Assembly (NCBI GenBank): GCA_002773985.1
Contig: PEZW01000021.1
Span: forward strand, 2,952 to 37,519
DNA: 34,568 nucleotides
Source: Candidatus Berkelbacteria bacterium CG10_big_fil_rev_8_21_14_0_10_43_13
Lineage (GTDB): Bacteria > Patescibacteriota > UBA1384 > XYA2-FULL-43-10 > 1-14-0-10-43-13
Direction: 5' to 3'
The notes beneath the pieces were generated by a model. The model worked only from the letters and a program-made list of their open reading frames with translations, did not search any database and had not been told where the DNA came from. The position numbers and the translations under genes are program-made. Shown here in pieces: positions 6,113-16,319 of this stretch; the stretch's first letter is position 1; every line of letters begins with the position of its first letter.

Positions 6113-9100
6113 ATGTTCAACTGGAGGAAGAAAACAAATGAAAAAATTCAAGAAGCTTCCAGCAAATCAGCTGAGGCTGATTTTGTGACACCAGAAGACA
6201 AGAAAAAGGTTTTAGAGTTGGCGCGAGAAAAAGAGGCCGAGCTCGAAAAACTGGCCAAGATTGATGATGAGATCTATATGGTTCAGCGCTCAACCAAGAC
6301 ACTCGTCCCATTTATGGCGCCCTTACACAATAAATTGCGAATGAAATACAAGTGGTATTATGGGTGGCACTTGAAGCGCTACTCCGACCTGGTCCACTGG
6401 CTAACTCTCATCGCGATGGTGCCACTGTTGACGTTGAGCATATTTGCATCTCTTTACAGCCAAAATGTCCCGATGACAAAGGCGACTGCTGCTTGGTATG
6501 ATGCCTCTTGGTCATACCGTCGCGCTCTAACAATTGATTACACCAAGGTCGACGCAGATCTGACCGGCTTTCCGGTGGAGGTTTCCTTGAGCGGTTTGTC
6601 CAATATCAATGCCGATGGGTCTGACATTCGCTTTACCTCCTCCGACGGCACGACGGAGTTGCCACGACAGATTGAATCATACTCAGCCGGAACTTTAGTC
6701 GCCTGGGTTAAGACCAATCTCTCATCATCTGTGGATACTACTCTATATATGTATTATGGTAACGCGGCTGCGACTGAGCCGGCGGCTGATTCTACTTATG
6801 GTAGTCAAAATGTTTGGGACAGCAACTACGCTGCTGTCTGGCATATGAACGCCGACGCCAACGATTCAACAGTCAATGCCAAAAATGGTACTGACCACGC
6901 CATTACTCATGGCACAAGCTACGGAGTCGCCGGCGGCGGTCTCAACACCTCTAACTCATCATCTGGTATTACAATCCCCACCGACACCATCGGAGCGATA
7001 GGTACAGGCGATTTTACAATTGAATTTTGGATGAATCCAGTCGCACCACCCGCCAGTAGATATGTTTATATGGCTGCTTTATTTAACAGTGGAGCATCCT
7101 ATACCGGACCATTTATGTTTTATGATCCCCTTGGTTATACTGGTCACGGTGATGGACTATGTGTACGTCTCCAAACAACAAGTGTGCAGTGCATTACCAG
7201 TCCTTCAGCATCTTCTCTTTATGGCACATGGGTAAATGTTGTCTGGAACCGCATAAGTGGAGTCAATACAGTTTATTATGATGGTGTTCAAAAACTACAA
7301 TTCACTAATAATACCAGTATTACAGCTCCAAGCCTTGGACATATTTTCGGTAATTATACCGGCCCCCCGCAGCCATGGGCATTCAACGCCGGCGCAAACG
7401 GTGACGAATACCGTATTTCGACAACAGGACGCTCTGTCGAATGGGTCACAACACAATACAACAATCAAAGTTCTCCTAGCACCTTCCTCACTGCAGGTGC
7501 CGAAGAAGTTCCTTTGTTTGTTCCCGATGCCCCGACACTTGATTCTGTAACTTCCGGAGATTCACAGGCTGTTGTCTACTTTAGTGCTCCAGCAAGCGAC
7601 GGTGGTGACGCAATTACCGGATACACCGTTACCGCTTCTCCCGGCGGTGCTACTGGTACTGGCACATCATCTCCGATCATTGTCGCCGGCTTGACGAATG
7701 GCACCGAATACACTTTTACTGTTTATGCCACAAACGGTGTCGGTAATTCATCGGAGTCGAGCGCCTCTAGCGCCATCACTCCGACATCTGCCTCTTGGTA
7801 CAATGCTTCCTGGAGCAATCGCCGTGCTGTCATTATCGACCACACCAAAGTACCGTCTGATCAGACAGGCTTTCCGTTAGAAATTTCCATGACCGGTCTT
7901 TCCGGTATTAACGCCAACGGAACTGACATCAGATTTACATCTTCTGATGGCACTACGGAGCTACCGAGAGAAATTGAAAAATACGATTCGGGAAATCTGA
8001 TTGCTTGGGTCAAAACCGACCTATCATCTTCTGTCGATACCACTCTATATATGTACTATGGTAATGCGGCTGCCACTGAGCCGGCGGCTGATTCTACATA
8101 TGGAAAAAATAATGTTTGGGATAGTAATTACAAAGGTGTCTGGCATCTTGCCGATCCTACAAACCCAACTGATTCCACTAGCAATGGACATAGTGGCACA
8201 AACAACGGTACATCTGCAACAACTGGAAAAATAGGTGGCGGCGGAAGTTTTGACGGTTCATCTTTTATAAACGCAGGCACCATCAATTTATCAGGTAGCT
8301 CAATAACAATGCAGGCGTGGGTCAACGCAAGTAGCTTCCAGTCTTCTTGGCCTTATATCTCCTCTATAATGGGGGCTGAGTCGGGTTCCGATATTGCACT
8401 ACTACGTCTCGGTGATACTGGATTGAGCAACAACCTTGCACAGATCAGTCTTCATCTAGCTGGTAACACAAATGCTATCAATGGTATGGATACGAGTACT
8501 TGGTATTTGGTAACAGCAACAGCAGACGGAACAAATATTAAAATTTATTTAAACTCCAACCAAGAAAACTCTAGCGGCCAAAGTAGCTCTGTTGTTTCCA
8601 ATGCAAGTTTTAATATTGGAAGTAATAGTGATTCCGGTGATCGTTATTTTTCAGGAATAATGGACGAGCTCACTGTCGCGACAACAGCCCGTTCAGCCGA
8701 TTGGATCACGACTCAGTACAATAACCAGAGCAGTCCGTCAACATTTTTCATCGCCGGTGGTGAACAGGTTGCATCTAATACAACCATTTCAGGCACAATC
8801 TATACAGCCCTTGATCAATCGACAAATATCGGTGCTGACAAGACAGTCAATCTCTCAATCAATGGCGGAGCGGCCGAATCAACGACGACTGATGCCAATG
8901 GGGCATTTAGCTTTTCCACCAGCACCGCCCTAGACACTGACTACCCTGTCGCTGTTTATTTATCTGGCGACACGAATAAAGCCAGCTACATCACGGTTGC
9001 CACTGACGGCTCGACTGACATTACCGACTTGGCATTGTACACTGGTCATGTCTCACTTTCTCAGGAAAATTCGACCGCAATGACAAATACACTTTTGGCA

Positions 9101-12100
9101 ACAGCCAATACGATTGCCGACTCCGATATGCTGATTTTGACTTCTGCCGGTACGACGACATTTACAACCGGAATGACCACCAGAATCGTCACGGGAAAAA
9201 CCTACACACCCGGAGGCAATGTTGCGTCAGATAATTTTCAACTCTACGGGACATTTATACCGGAATCTAATAATGTTAATATTTCCGGCAGTTGGGACGC
9301 AACCGGTGGAACACTGACTAGTGCGTCTTCAACTTTTGTTTTTAACAGCACTGCAACCGGCAAGACTGTCACATCTAATAGTCAATCATTTAACAATCTG
9401 ACATTTAATGGTAGTGGTGGTGGCTGGACACTATCTGATGATCTGACGGTGGCAGGAGCTTTGAATGTGACTACCGGAACTCTCGATGCTTCAAGCCATA
9501 CAATCAATTTGAGTGGCTCGGGAACACCTTTTACAATCGCCGGGACATTTACACCAAGTACTGGAACGGTTAACTACACCGGGAGTAGTGCGACCAATGT
9601 TACTGGTATCACTTACTACAACTTGACACTCAATCATACTGATACCACCTTTACCGCCGCTGGCGACATAACAGTTAGCAATGTCTTGACGGTGACTGCC
9701 GGAACCTTTGATGCTTCGAGTAGGACTATTACACTGACAGGAGCAAGCGGTACACCGTTTGTTAACTCTGGAACGTTTACACCGTCGACGTCAACAGTTG
9801 TCTTTAATACAGATACCGCAAATGTCCCGTTTTCGGGTATCTCGACTTTTAATAATTTAACACTTAGCCCGACATTGACGGCCAGCCGCAATTGGACTCT
9901 TCCGGCAGTCACAGTCAACGGCACAAGCGCGACAAGTTTTGATATAAATCCGACAGCCGGTTCGGCATACGCCCTGACTGTTACTCTAGGTGGAAATCTG
10001 GCTTTGTCAAATGCCAGTACTCTCCTGATAAGAGGTACAAGCAGTGCAACCTCAGTTCTCGATACTTCGATTACTAATTACAGTATTAGTACCGGCAAAC
10101 TGCAAATAAATCCGGGGGGATCCGTTACTGCCAACGGTTCGACAATCACACTTACGGGTAGTTCAACACCCTTTTCTTACTGGACCTCAAATGCTTTCTC
10201 GGCCGGCACATCGACAATCGTCTTTTCCGGAGATGCTGACATATCATACCTCTTTTATCTCCACAACGGAGATTTGTCCGTTAATAATGTTCAAATTTCA
10301 CCTACTCTGACTGCCCCACATACCCAGGCTCTCAATAGTTATAATTATACTCTGACTATTGGCGGAACATTGGTGATCAATCCATCATCTGATTCAGCCA
10401 ATCTCTTGACAATCACCAATAGCAAATCAATTGCTGTCACCGGCTCCACGACGGTTGGCGGTAGTGGTAGCGCAACCTCAACTTTTGTCTCGTCGGCATC
10501 ATCGACATTTGGCGCAGTTACAATCAATTCCGGCGATACAATGGCCCCGACTGCATCAATAACTGTTTCGTCGATGACAATTGACAGTGGTGGTACTCTT
10601 ACCCTTGCCACCAATACAGTCACGATCAGCGGTTCCGGTACTCCGTTTGTCAACAACGGTACATTTACACCATCGACTGGCTCTACGATTATTTACACCG
10701 GCAGTTCAGACACCACTGTTGCGGGGACTGATTATTATAATTTGAATCTAAATCACGCTGATACCACCTTTACTGCCGGCGGCAATATCTCGATTGCCGG
10801 CGTGTTGACGATCAATGCTGGAACCTTTGATGCTTCGATTAGGACGATTACGCTCTCCGGTACGTCAGGCACACCGTTTATTAAAACTGGAACGTTTACC
10901 CCGTCAACTTCAACCATTGCAGTAACCGGAAACTATTCTAGTGGAAACACTGGTCTGCCCGGTGGTACTTACTACAATTTAATTTTAAATAATGCCTCGG
11001 AGACCTTCTCTGTCGATAGTTCATTAACGATTAACAACGACTTAAATATCACTGCTGGCACCTTTGCTCCGGGTCAAAATATCAGCATCTATGGTAGCTG
11101 GACTAATGCCGGATCATTTACTCCAAGCACAAATACTGTCAACTTTGTTGCTACTGCGACAGGCAAAACGATCACTTCAAACGGTCAGTCGTTCTACAAT
11201 CTGGTCTTCAATGGCTCTGGTGGTGGTTGGACGTTACAGGACAACAGCACAATTGAAAATGACATTACTTTAACTGCCGGCACGGTCACTGCTGGGGCAA
11301 CAACGATAACGGTTGGGGGTAACTGGACAAATGATGGTGGTACATTTACTTACGGAACCAGTACGGTTGATTTGACAGGGGATGCGACGATAGGCGGGGG
11401 TGGTAACTTCTATAATCTAAGGGCTGGTCATGATGGTACTACTGTCAACTTCGGCTCAGATAACATTTCTATCTACAACATACTTTATGCATATTCTGGT
11501 GGCACACTAACTGGTGATCCCATCAATGTTTATTTGAGAAAAACTGATGGTGATCCGTTTATCGACACTGGAGTCACTATCACCACATTAACTTTCTACT
11601 ACATATCTCCGAACAGTATAAGTGTTAGCGGTCATGATTTTTACGGTGTTGGGTTCCGCGGCTACAACAATGATGTAACTTACACATTGACCTCAGACCT
11701 CAGCTCTGATGCCATTTCTACTTTTTCAGATACCGAAGGAAAAACAACAACATTAGACACAAACTCTCATAATCTAGCAATAACTAATTACATTCGATTG
11801 GGTAATGTATACGCCGGCATAATTAACTTTAGTAGTGGTGTACATTCTACCGGTAGCCTTGGTTGGACAAGTCCAGTCGCCTCGGGCAGTGGTTTTGATC
11901 TGGGATCATCATCAATTTCGGTCAACAATAGTGTTTACTTTACTGATACCTCTGTCACCCCCGGCACCTCAACAGTAACAATGAATGCAACTGCAACTGG
12001 CAAGACTGTCACATCTAATAGTCAATCATTTAACAATCTAACCTTTAATGGTAGTGGTGGTGGTTGGACATTGGCTGATGATCTTACAGTTAATGGGGCA

Positions 12101-15100
12101 TTGAATGTCGCCGTCGGCACTTTAGATGCTTCAAGTTACACAGTTAATTTAGCTGGCTCAGGAACACCACTTACAATCGCCGGCACATTTACACCAGGTA
12201 CAGGAACAGTTAATTATACCGGTAGTAGCACAACGAATGTTGCCGGAACAACTTACTACAATCTAACGATGAATCACTCCGGCGTCACATTTACCGTCGC
12301 GGCTGGTATGACGGTTAACAATGTCTTAACAGTGACAGCCGGAACATTTGATGCTTCGAGTAGAACTATTACGCTGGCCGGTTCCGGTACTCCACTGGTA
12401 GTTAATGGTACATTTTCACCGAGTACATCGACAATTGTTTATGGTGGCAGTGATTCAACGACTCAAACAGTTCCGGGGGGTCTAACCTTTTACAACCTGA
12501 CTGCTTCTACTTCTAGTAATTCCGCGGGGCGAACAATAGAGTTTACTGGTGGGTCTACCACAACAGTCAATAATGCCCTAACTCTTACTGGTGCCAGCGA
12601 TAAAATCCTAACAGTCCAGTCATCAGATTCAAGCGATTACACAATTAATCCCGTTAGTGTCACCGCATCCTATGCTGACATCTCCTACTTTGTTGATTCC
12701 GGCAGTGCTTTCTGTGCCACCAACTCAACCGATTCAGGCAACAACTCCGGCTTTATCTTCAGCACTGGTGATTCCTGCCCGATCCCAACTGCTCCATCCG
12801 GTCTTACCGGAACCGCTGCTTCCACCTCAGAGATTGATTGGACCTGGACTGACAACTCTGACAACGAACTATCATGGCAAGTTCAGGACAGTTCGAGCAA
12901 CGGTGTCTCCAGCTCTCTGACCGTGAACACAACTTCTTGGAACGAAACCAGCCTTTCGGCCAACACCGGCTACACTCGCAAAGTTGTAGCGACCAACACG
13001 AGTGGTAGTTCATCATCAAGCCTAGTAACTGCCTATACATTGGCAAATACTCCAAGTGCCCCTACTCTATCAGCCACCTCTGCCAATGCCATCAATATTG
13101 TGATTAATACAAATAGCAATCCGACCACAACAACTCTCTATGCTATTTATAATGTGACGCTTGGCGCATACGTCAAACATGCCGACGGTAGCACTCAGAC
13201 TGATCCTGATTGGCAGCTCTATGCTGACTGGGGCGGAGCCAGTGGCTTTGACAACACTGGATTAACCGCTGGTACTAATTATGTTTACAAGGTCAAGGCG
13301 AAAAATGGTGACGATATTGCTACTGATTTCTCAGCAACCGCCAATACCAATACCGGCAATCCGACTATTGCTTTCAGCTCAGCAACTGCTTCCGGTTCTA
13401 TTTCGACCGCCACAGTAACCGTCCCCATCTCCATTTCGGGAGTTTCCGGCACCGATGCCACGGTTGATTTTTCAGTGTCCGGCGGTACGGCCACTTCTGG
13501 CGATGACTTTACTTTGGCTGATGGCACTGCCTCAATCTCGAGTGGAGATAGTTCGACCAGCTTTGACATCACTATCACCAACGACCATCTGGTTGGGTCG
13601 GACAAGACAATTATCGTTTCTCTGTCCAATCCGACTGGTTCAAGTCTGGGTGCAAACACCACTTATACTTACACCATTGTTAATGATAATGTCGGCCCAT
13701 CCGGTGGCTTCGTTATTAATTCGACCAACCCGAGCAGAACCAACTCTCGCGATCTGACTCTGACACTCAGTTACTCATTGGCAACGCAATACAAAGCCTC
13801 TCTCGACTCTGGCTTTACCGACGCTAGCTGGACCAGTGTTGCCGCTTCTGTGTCACAAGCTTTGGCCGATACAGACGGAACCCAAACCGTTTATCTCAAA
13901 TACAAAGATGCTTACGGCAATGAATCCGGAACTTACAATCGCTCAGTTGTTCTCGATCGTGTTGCTCCCGCAGTACCGACAACACTGTCTGTCTCAGCCG
14001 GAAACACGGCAATCTCGCTTACCTGGGTCAATCCGACAGATTCTGACTTTGCGGCAATCAATATATATCGCTCGACTGTATCTGATTTCACAGCTGGAAC
14101 CGACAACTTGCTGACAACTACCACAAGCGCTTCGACCGCAACCTACACTGATTCCTCCGTCACAAACAACACTACCTACTATTATAAGATCGCCGGACTT
14201 GATAATGTCAGCAACTTAAGTGCTGCGTCAGCACAGGTAAGCGGTAGACCGGACTCAGACCAGCCGACAACACCAGGGCAACCATCTATCACCGCTAGCG
14301 TCAACACTATTGACTCCGCGCTTGTCGCCAACACTAAGTCAGTCACATTTAATTGGGCCAAGTCAACTGATGAAAACTCCGGTCTCAAAGCATACTACAT
14401 AAATATCGGCACCGCTTCTGGCACCGCCAATATTCTTGATAGCCAGGAGGTTAAAAACGATACGACTTCATACGACTATTCTTTTGCCGTTGACGGAACA
14501 TATTTTGTCAAGGTGTTTGCCCGTGACAACAAAAATAATCTCTCTGCTGCCTCGCCTGAGACAACTTTGATAGTTGACTCGACATCGCCGACTACACCAA
14601 CCGATGCAGTTATGGCTGATGTTTCCAATCGCGCCGATGATTATTACGCCGTCATACTTTCATGGAAACCAGCAACCGACACAGGTAGTGGACTTAAGGG
14701 TTATGTGGTTTCTCGGACCGGCCAGGCGATGAACCTTGATTCGAACAGCGTCACTATGAATATTTCAACTGATGCAAAATCCGGCTTAATTTCCTATCTC
14801 GACATCTTGTCGGCTGACGCAAAGGCTAGCTACACAATCAAGGCTGTTGATCTGGCCAAAAACGAAACAGCCGCAGTGGCCGCCACCCTCTCGGACACCA
14901 ACATGACAAAAACAACCGGTCAAAAGGTTGGCAGCACTGAAATTATCCTACCAAGCTCAATAATTGGTGAAGGAGAATTGGCTGTCTCTGATATTAAAGT
15001 ATCTTCATCTGCCACAACGAATGACAAGACACAAGCGGAGGTCACTTGGTTGACTTCTGTACCGGCAAACTCACAGGTTATGTACGGTGCGTCTGCCAAT

Positions 15101-15997
15101 TACAGCCTGAAAACTGAGATTGATACTGGCTTAAATTCATCACACACCGTCATACTTTCCGATCTCAAGCCAGCTACGACTTATCACTACAAGGTTGTCT
15201 CTATCGATCAGCACAGCAACACGGTCTCCTCAGGTGACCAAACATTTACAACCAGTGGCCAGATCAAGCAAAAAACGGTCCTGGATATAATTGCTGATTA
15301 TGTTTCAAACTTCTTCAACAGCGTCTACAATGCGGTTAAAAAAGTATTTTCAGTCAATCCTGATACCGCTTTGGCTGCTGCTAGTACTGGACCAAAATCA
15401 ATTTATGTCACCAATATCTCCTCACCTTCTCAGCCTGGCTACGCTATCTACTGGCCAGATAATCTCGGCAAGGTAAATCTTGAACGCTCAGAAAACGGCG
15501 GCGCTTTCAGCAGTGTAGTACAGACAGAAAGAAACTTTTATTCCGACATAGATGTCAAGGCTGACTCTACTTATACTTATCGAGTCGGCAGTCTGACAGC
15601 CTCAGTTTCCGACGCTATGTCTGGTAAAAGTATTATTTCCGATATAAAGATAAAGTCTGGCGTCGTCGACAAGAACAGTGCTAGTGTCATTGTCACCTTC
15701 AAGACGGACAAGTTGGCACAGTCTCAGATCCTCTACGGAGAAAACGGAGTGATGGACAGTAAAACTACACTGGATGAATCTCTAAATCAGTCTCATACTG
15801 TTTTGATCAAGAAGCTAAAAGTTAATACCCCTTACAGTTTTACCCTGAAGGCAATCGATAGCTCTGGACAAAACACTACGGATTCAGCGATTCAAAAATA
15901 TGTCACCCCGAAAGCACCTGTCGATATGTCCCTCTTTGAAATAATTATTAATGCTCTTGAATCGGCCTTCGCCGGACTTAGCAAGATAGGCAAATAA
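6113..15997 (+). CDS. Giant multidomain surface protein (DUF2341, LamG, Fn3, Calx-beta)
   Basis: A 3294-residue protein, probably displayed on the cell surface as an adhesin or sugar-binding fibre. Residues 1-90 are charged and helical, then one membrane segment (about 94-116). Beyond it: DUF2341 (about 127-237, AWYDASWSYRRALTID), LamG-like (240-463), Fn3 (470-561), a second DUF2341 (561-675) and LamG-like (673-885), a carboxypeptidase-regulatory-like beta domain (888-980), then about 1200 residues of S/T/G-rich repeats of the form YNLTLNH...LTVTAGTFDASSRTITL, likely a beta-solenoid. Next come Fn3 domains, a Calx-beta domain (2415-2527), an Ig-like module, three Fn3, and two purple-acid-phosphatase-N-like Fn3 modules (about 2958-3050 and 3175-3266). 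There is no LPxTG motif or autotransporter barrel. The N-terminal anchor would leave the first 93 residues in the cytoplasm. A GAGGGG site precedes the ATG. It is followed after 4 nt by a small membrane protein and MacB. Confidence 0.9.
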   Translation: MFNWRKKTNEKIQEASSKSAEADFVTPEDKKKVLELAREKEAELEKLAKIDDEIYMVQRSTKTLVPFMAPLHNKLRMKYKWYYGWHLKRYSDLVHWLTLIAMVPLLTLSIFASLYSQNVPMTKATAAWYDASWSYRRALTIDYTKVDADLTGFPVEVSLSGLSNINADGSDIRFTSSDGTTELPRQIESYSAGTLVAWVKTNLSSSVDTTLYMYYGNAAATEPAADSTYGSQNVWDSNYAAVWHMNADANDSTVNAKNGTDHAITHGTSYGVAGGGLNTSNSSSGITIPTDTIGAIGTGDFTIEFWMNPVAPPASRYVYMAALFNSGASYTGPFMFYDPLGYTGHGDGLCVRLQTTSVQCITSPSASSLYGTWVNVVWNRISGVNTVYYDGVQKLQFTNNTSITAPSLGHIFGNYTGPPQPWAFNAGANGDEYRISTTGRSVEWVTTQYNNQSSPSTFLTAGAEEVPLFVPDAPTLDSVTSGDSQAVVYFSAPASDGGDAITGYTVTASPGGATGTGTSSPIIVAGLTNGTEYTFTVYATNGVGNSSESSASSAITPTSASWYNASWSNRRAVIIDHTKVPSDQTGFPLEISMTGLSGINANGTDIRFTSSDGTTELPREIEKYDSGNLIAWVKTDLSSSVDTTLYMYYGNAAATEPAADSTYGKNNVWDSNYKGVWHLADPTNPTDSTSNGHSGTNNGTSATTGKIGGGGSFDGSSFINAGTINLSGSSITMQAWVNASSFQSSWPYISSIMGAESGSDIALLRLGDTGLSNNLAQISLHLAGNTNAINGMDTSTWYLVTATADGTNIKIYLNSNQENSSGQSSSVVSNASFNIGSNSDSGDRYFSGIMDELTVATTARSADWITTQYNNQSSPSTFFIAGGEQVASNTTISGTIYTALDQSTNIGADKTVNLSINGGAAESTTTDANGAFSFSTSTALDTDYPVAVYLSGDTNKASYITVATDGSTDITDLALYTGHVSLSQENSTAMTNTLLATANTIADSDMLILTSAGTTTFTTGMTTRIVTGKTYTPGGNVASDNFQLYGTFIPESNNVNISGSWDATGGTLTSASSTFVFNSTATGKTVTSNSQSFNNLTFNGSGGGWTLSDDLTVAGALNVTTGTLDASSHTINLSGSGTPFTIAGTFTPSTGTVNYTGSSATNVTGITYYNLTLNHTDTTFTAAGDITVSNVLTVTAGTFDASSRTITLTGASGTPFVNSGTFTPSTSTVVFNTDTANVPFSGISTFNNLTLSPTLTASRNWTLPAVTVNGTSATSFDINPTAGSAYALTVTLGGNLALSNASTLLIRGTSSATSVLDTSITNYSISTGKLQINPGGSVTANGSTITLTGSSTPFSYWTSNAFSAGTSTIVFSGDADISYLFYLHNGDLSVNNVQISPTLTAPHTQALNSYNYTLTIGGTLVINPSSDSANLLTITNSKSIAVTGSTTVGGSGSATSTFVSSASSTFGAVTINSGDTMAPTASITVSSMTIDSGGTLTLATNTVTISGSGTPFVNNGTFTPSTGSTIIYTGSSDTTVAGTDYYNLNLNHADTTFTAGGNISIAGVLTINAGTFDASIRTITLSGTSGTPFIKTGTFTPSTSTIAVTGNYSSGNTGLPGGTYYNLILNNASETFSVDSSLTINNDLNITAGTFAPGQNISIYGSWTNAGSFTPSTNTVNFVATATGKTITSNGQSFYNLVFNGSGGGWTLQDNSTIENDITLTAGTVTAGATTITVGGNWTNDGGTFTYGTSTVDLTGDATIGGGGNFYNLRAGHDGTTVNFGSDNISIYNILYAYSGGTLTGDPINVYLRKTDGDPFIDTGVTITTLTFYYISPNSISVSGHDFYGVGFRGYNNDVTYTLTSDLSSDAISTFSDTEGKTTTLDTNSHNLAITNYIRLGNVYAGIINFSSGVHSTGSLGWTSPVASGSGFDLGSSSISVNNSVYFTDTSVTPGTSTVTMNATATGKTVTSNSQSFNNLTFNGSGGGWTLADDLTVNGALNVAVGTLDASSYTVNLAGSGTPLTIAGTFTPGTGTVNYTGSSTTNVAGTTYYNLTMNHSGVTFTVAAGMTVNNVLTVTAGTFDASSRTITLAGSGTPLVVNGTFSPSTSTIVYGGSDSTTQTVPGGLTFYNLTASTSSNSAGRTIEFTGGSTTTVNNALTLTGASDKILTVQSSDSSDYTINPVSVTASYADISYFVDSGSAFCATNSTDSGNNSGFIFSTGDSCPIPTAPSGLTGTAASTSEIDWTWTDNSDNELSWQVQDSSSNGVSSSLTVNTTSWNETSLSANTGYTRKVVATNTSGSSSSSLVTAYTLANTPSAPTLSATSANAINIVINTNSNPTTTTLYAIYNVTLGAYVKHADGSTQTDPDWQLYADWGGASGFDNTGLTAGTNYVYKVKAKNGDDIATDFSATANTNTGNPTIAFSSATASGSISTATVTVPISISGVSGTDATVDFSVSGGTATSGDDFTLADGTASISSGDSSTSFDITITNDHLVGSDKTIIVSLSNPTGSSLGANTTYTYTIVNDNVGPSGGFVINSTNPSRTNSRDLTLTLSYSLATQYKASLDSGFTDASWTSVAASVSQALADTDGTQTVYLKYKDAYGNESGTYNRSVVLDRVAPAVPTTLSVSAGNTAISLTWVNPTDSDFAAINIYRSTVSDFTAGTDNLLTTTTSASTATYTDSSVTNNTTYYYKIAGLDNVSNLSAASAQVSGRPDSDQPTTPGQPSITASVNTIDSALVANTKSVTFNWAKSTDENSGLKAYYINIGTASGTANILDSQEVKNDTTSYDYSFAVDGTYFVKVFARDNKNNLSAASPETTLIVDSTSPTTPTDAVMADVSNRADDYYAVILSWKPATDTGSGLKGYVVSRTGQAMNLDSNSVTMNISTDAKSGLISYLDILSADAKASYTIKAVDLAKNETAAVAATLSDTNMTKTTGQKVGSTEIILPSSIIGEGELAVSDIKVSSSATTNDKTQAEVTWLTSVPANSQVMYGASANYSLKTEIDTGLNSSHTVILSDLKPATTYHYKVVSIDQHSNTVSSGDQTFTTSGQIKQKTVLDIIADYVSNFFNSVYNAVKKVFSVNPDTALAAASTGPKSIYVTNISSPSQPGYAIYWPDNLGKVNLERSENGGAFSSVVQTERNFYSDIDVKADSTYTYRVGSLTASVSDAMSGKSIISDIKIKSGVVDKNSASVIVTFKTDKLAQSQILYGENGVMDSKTTLDESLNQSHTVLIKKLKVNTPYSFTLKAIDSSGQNTTDSAIQKYVTPKAPVDMSLFEIIINALESAFAGLSKIGK
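11994..12070 (+). repeat. Near-identical internal coding repeat of the giant gene
   Basis: The stretch coding for ATGKTVTSNSQSFNNLTFNG is almost base-for-base the same as at 9354-9430, 2.6 kb upstream in the same gene, while other copies of the repeat (for example near 11155-11230) are diverged. Synonymous positions agree too, so recent duplication or gene conversion is likely. The two DUF2341 copies show a similar run of near-identity (about 6730-6800 and 8030-8100). Confidence 0.75.
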
Positions 15998-16001
15998 AAC
16001 C

Positions 16002-16319
16002 ATGCTTAGAAAATTAACCAAGATCGGCGCGTATCTTCTACTAGCTTGTGGTGCAATTATTTCAATCGCTATCATCGCGTTCGCCCTCTACTTCTGGTTT
16101 GTATATCCAGAAGCCACTCCGTCAGCAAAGGTTATTGTTCCTATTTTGTTTTTTCTCATTGCCATTGTCATAATAATTGTGACAATTTCTGTCTTCGAAA
16201 CAATGACTGAAACCGTGATACTTGAAGATGAATTTGAAAAAGGTACGAAAAGAAAAACAGCAATTAGCATCCCAGTGGTTAAAAAACCAGTAAATCAGGA
16301 CGAAGAAAAAAATGTCTGA
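16002..16319 (+). CDS. Small two-helix membrane protein
   Basis: A 105-residue protein with two strong hydrophobic segments, residues about 9-34 (AYLLLACGAIISIAIIAFALYF) and 43-63 (VIVPILFFLIAIVIIIVTISV), and a charged C-terminal tail of about 40 residues. I do not recognise a family. The ATG is four nt after the stop of the giant gene and the last eight bases overlap the MacB start, so the three genes are probably translated from one mRNA. An accessory role for the transporter or surface protein is inferred from position only. Confidence 0.75.
   Translation: MLRKLTKIGAYLLLACGAIISIAIIAFALYFWFVYPEATPSAKVIVPILFFLIAIVIIIVTISVFETMTETVILEDEFEKGTKRKTAISIPVVKKPVNQDEEKNV

Noticed and set aside
13285-13662. 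125-codon minus-strand ORF (and others at 9634-9924, 10345-10656) inside the giant gene
   Set aside because: Antisense shadows of low-complexity Ser/Thr coding sequence.
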